A DNA stretch of 8,824 nucleotides from Lysobacterales bacterium UBA2790 (lineage in GTDB: Bacteria > Pseudomonadota > Gammaproteobacteria > Xanthomonadales > Xanthomonadaceae). Made by a program: the position numbers and the translations under genes. Below, in pieces: positions 6,690 to 8,824 of this stretch. Every line of letters starts with the position of its first letter. The stretch's first letter is position 1. The DNA lies in the NCBI GenBank assembly GCA_002352135.1, contig DEHW01000037.1, positions 1-8,824 of the forward strand. Reading direction: 5' to 3'. A model generated the notes under the pieces. The model was not told where the DNA came from, did not search any database, and worked only from the letters and a program-made list of their open reading frames with translations.

Positions 6690-7103
6690 TTACCACGCGT
6701 CGAAATCGCCCAAAGCCTGAATCAGCCGTCGCGCGCGTTTGTCCGGTTTGCCTGCTGGCGGTTGATAGCCTGCCCGCGCGGCGGCGCGTTCGGCAGCCGC
6801 CTGCATACGACGCTCACGGGCTTCCGGCGGTTCGACATACAGTGTTTGAGCGACCGCGGCAGGACCACGTTGGTCGCTCAATCCAAGCACCTCAATGTCG
6901 AAAATCTCTTCTCCACGCTGGATTCGCAGTTGATCACCCACACGCACGCCGCGTGACGCTTTGCAGCTCTGTCCGCCCACGCTGATGCGATGTGCTTCGA
7001 TCTGCGCCTTGGCCAGCGCGCGCGTCTTGAAGAAGCGTGCTGCCCACAGCCAGACATCCAGGCGGATGCTGGCGGTGGGCAGGCTGTCCTTGCTGGAACT
7101 CAC
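6690..7103 (-). CDS. hslR: Hsp15, S4-domain ribosome-associated heat-shock protein
   Basis: A 137-residue protein. Residues 13-72 form an S4 RNA-binding domain with the family signature RLDVWLWAARFFKTRALA, followed by I.VGGQSCKASRGVRVGDQLRI. The basic, helical C-terminus (ERRMQAAAERAAARAGYQ, then KPDKRARRLIQALGDFD) matches Hsp15. In E. coli, Hsp15 binds free 50S subunits that still carry a nascent-chain tRNA and helps recycle blocked subunits after heat shock. I chose the GTG start at 7103 because GTGA overlaps the htpG stop and AAGG (complement of 7108-7111) lies just upstream; the length also fits the family. Translation is probably coupled to htpG. In E. coli hslR lies beside hslO (Hsp33), so pairing with htpG is a different arrangement of heat-shock genes. 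Confidence 0.9.
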   Translation of the reverse strand: MSSSKDSLPTASIRLDVWLWAARFFKTRALAKAQIEAHRISVGGQSCKASRGVRVGDQLRIQRGEEIFDIEVLGLSDQRGPAAVAQTLYVEPPEARERRMQAAAERAAARAGYQPPAGKPDKRARRLIQALGDFDAW

Positions 7104-8824
7104 GCGGCCTTGAGCAGCAGCGCATTAACGCGTTTGATGAAGCCTGCTGGATCATCGAGTGGCGCACCTTCGGCGAGTTGCGCCTGCTCAAACAGCACCA
7201 GCGCCAGCGATTCGCGCTCCGAGCCATCGCTCAGTGCGTCGAAGCGTTTCAGCAGCGGATGGGCGGGATTGATTTCCAGGCTCGGCTTGGCGGTCGGAAC
7301 CTCGTGACCCGCTGCACGCATCAAGCGTTGCATGTGCAAGGCCATGTCGTACTCCTCCAACACCAGACACGACGGCGAGTCGGTCAGTCGGCTGGAAACG
7401 CGTACCTCGTTGACCTTGTCGCCCAATGCGGACTTGAGTGCCTCGACGGTGCCCACCGCGGACTTCACGGCTTCTTCGTGCTTGGCCTTCACTTCGGCGG
7501 CGTCCGGCAAATCACCGAGATCCAGGTCGCCCTTGGCGATGTTCTTCCATGACTTGCCCTCGAACTCGCGCAGGTAGCCTGCCATCCACTCGTCGATGCG
7601 CTCATGCAGAAGAATGACCTCGATGTCGCGGGCCTTGAGCGCTTCCAGTTGCGGACTGTTTGCCGCCGCGTTCCAGCCGTCGGCACTGAGGTAGTAGATA
7701 GACTTCTGGCCGGTCTTCATGCGTGCCACGTAGTCTTCCAGCGAGAACAGCTCTTTGGCATTGGCGCTGCGGGTGGTGGCAAAGCGCAGCAACTTGGCAA
7801 TGCGTTCCTGATTGCTGAAATCTTCCGCCGCACCTTCCTTCAGGACGTTGCCGAAAGCCGACCAGAACTGCGTGTACTTGTCCTTGTCTTCCCGTGCCAG
7901 TTTGTCGAGCAGATCCAGCACGCGGCGGGTGAGGGCGGACTTCAGTTTTTCGACCTGACGGTTGTTCTGCAGCAGTTCACGGCTGACGTTGAGCGGCAAG
8001 TCATCGGAATCCACCACGCCGCGCACGAAACGCAGGTAGGCGGGCAACATCTGTTCAGCCGCATCCATGATGAAGACGCGCTTCACGTAGAGCTTCAGGC
8101 CCTTGCGCTGATCGCGATCAAAGGCGAAATCCATCGGCGCCTTGGCAGGCAGGAACAACAGGCTGGTGAAGTTCTGGTTGCCCTCGACCCGGTTGTGTGT
8201 CCAGCTCAGCGCGTCGCCGAAGTCGTGGCTGATGTGCTTGTAGAAGGCCTGGTATTCCTCTTCCTTGATGTCGTTCTTGGGCAAGGTCCAAAGTGCTGCA
8301 GCCTGGTTGACGGTTTCCATCTCGGCGCTGATTTCAGCGCTTTCGGTGTCTTCATCTTTTGCGGGCTTGGGCAGGCGAATCGGAAAACCGATGTGATCCG
8401 AGTAGCGACGGATCAAGCTGCGCAGGGTCCAGTCGTTGAGGAATTCGGACTCGTCTTCCTTCAGGTGCAGGATGATGCTGGTACCGCGCTCCACGCGCTC
8501 ACTTGGCTCCAATGTGTAGGCATCGCTGCCGGTGGAAGCCCAGCACCAGGCTTCGTTGCTGCCAGCGCGACGACTGATGACCTCGATGCGATCAGCCACG
8601 ATGAAGCCCGAGTAGAAGCCGACGCCAAACTGGCCGATCAACTGGGCGTCGCCCTTCTGCGCTTCGCTGAGCGCCGCCATGAACTGCTTGGTGCCAGAGC
8701 GTGCAATCGTGCCGAGGTTGTCGATCAGCTCCTGGCGGCTCATGCCGATGCCGAGGTCGCGAATCTCCAGCGTGCGCGCTTCCTTGTTGGGGATCACATC
8801 AATGCGTGGGTCACCATCGCGGCC
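7100..8824 (-). CDS. htpG: Molecular chaperone HtpG (bacterial Hsp90), 5' end cut by window edge
   Basis: The frame is open to the right edge, giving 574 visible residues; about 60-70 N-terminal residues are outside the window. HtpG is the cytosolic dimeric ATP-dependent Hsp90 chaperone. Visible GHKL ATPase motifs are IRDLGIGM (21-28, the DxGxGM nucleotide-binding box), NLGTIARSGT and IGQFGVGFYSGFIVADRIEV. The middle domain has LRSLIRRYSDHIGFPIRLP, the FLPAKAPMDF stretch, LKLYVKRVFIMD, LPAYLRFVRGVVDSDDLPLNVSRE (in two adjoining parts) and LLQNNRQVEK, all characteristic of HtpG. The C-terminal dimerisation domain ends with LFEQAQLAEG and PAGFIKRVNALLL. I see no frameshift. The valine codon GTG at 8797 is internal and not a start. 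The gene is followed by hslR with a 4-base overlap. A heat-shock promoter, if present, lies outside the window. Confidence 0.97.
   Translation of the reverse strand, partial: GRDGDPRIDVIPNKEARTLEIRDLGIGMSRQELIDNLGTIARSGTKQFMAALSEAQKGDAQLIGQFGVGFYSGFIVADRIEVISRRAGSNEAWCWASTGSDAYTLEPSERVERGTSIILHLKEDESEFLNDWTLRSLIRRYSDHIGFPIRLPKPAKDEDTESAEISAEMETVNQAAALWTLPKNDIKEEEYQAFYKHISHDFGDALSWTHNRVEGNQNFTSLLFLPAKAPMDFAFDRDQRKGLKLYVKRVFIMDAAEQMLPAYLRFVRGVVDSDDLPLNVSRELLQNNRQVEKLKSALTRRVLDLLDKLAREDKDKYTQFWSAFGNVLKEGAAEDFSNQERIAKLLRFATTRSANAKELFSLEDYVARMKTGQKSIYYLSADGWNAAANSPQLEALKARDIEVILLHERIDEWMAGYLREFEGKSWKNIAKGDLDLGDLPDAAEVKAKHEEAVKSAVGTVEALKSALGDKVNEVRVSSRLTDSPSCLVLEEYDMALHMQRLMRAAGHEVPTAKPSLEINPAHPLLKRFDALSDGSERESLALVLFEQAQLAEGAPLDDPAGFIKRVNALLLKAA

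Noticed and set aside
1..8824. A defence system, mobile element, CRISPR array or RNA gene
   Set aside because: I found no repeats with spacers, transposase, integrase, phage genes, terminal repeats or tRNA/rRNA-like sequence. The CPBP protein alone is not evidence of a defence locus.

Overview
The window is ordinary-looking, GC-rich proteobacterial chromosome with genes on both strands and little intergenic space. The protein types (HtpG, Hsp15, HutI, a bacterial SPINDLY/O-GlcNAc-transferase-like GT41 protein, a CPBP protease) and their wording suggest a gammaproteobacterium, most likely of the Xanthomonadales/Lysobacterales. That placement is inference from protein style, not from a marker gene. 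I see no rRNA, tRNA, insertion sequence, CRISPR array, prophage gene or recognisable defence system.

Left part (1-1421, + strand): the C-terminal piece of a small unrecognised, probably exported, cysteine-containing protein runs in from the left edge. After a 160-base spacer comes a CPBP (Rce1/Abi-type) membrane metalloprotease. Its conserved core is intact, but its natural start, which has a good ribosome binding site, is cut off from the core by two in-frame stop codons. The first transmembrane helix is still readable between them. The gene is either freshly decaying or expressed from an internal start.

Middle part (1525-6676): an unrecognised 399-residue protein with a receiver-like N-terminus lies on the - strand. 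It is divergent from a tightly packed + strand cluster of a TPR plus GT41 glycosyltransferase, a GNAT acetyltransferase and imidazolonepropionase (hutI). Both junctions in the cluster are 4-base ATGA start/stop overlaps, so the three genes are probably one translationally coupled operon. The 120-base divergent spacer carries two small inverted repeats that could be operators. HutI works in histidine degradation, but no other hut gene is present in the window. The glycosyltransferase has Cys where its subfamily normally has a conserved active-site His.

Right part (6690-8824, - strand): htpG (Hsp90, cut by the right edge) is followed by hslR (Hsp15) with a 4-base GTGA overlap. This is a protein-folding plus stalled-ribosome-rescue heat-shock pair. 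hslR converges on hutI with only 13 bases between the two stop codons.

The observations most worth checking are the interrupted CPBP gene, the His-to-Cys change in the glycosyltransferase, and the coupled GT41-GNAT-hutI cluster.
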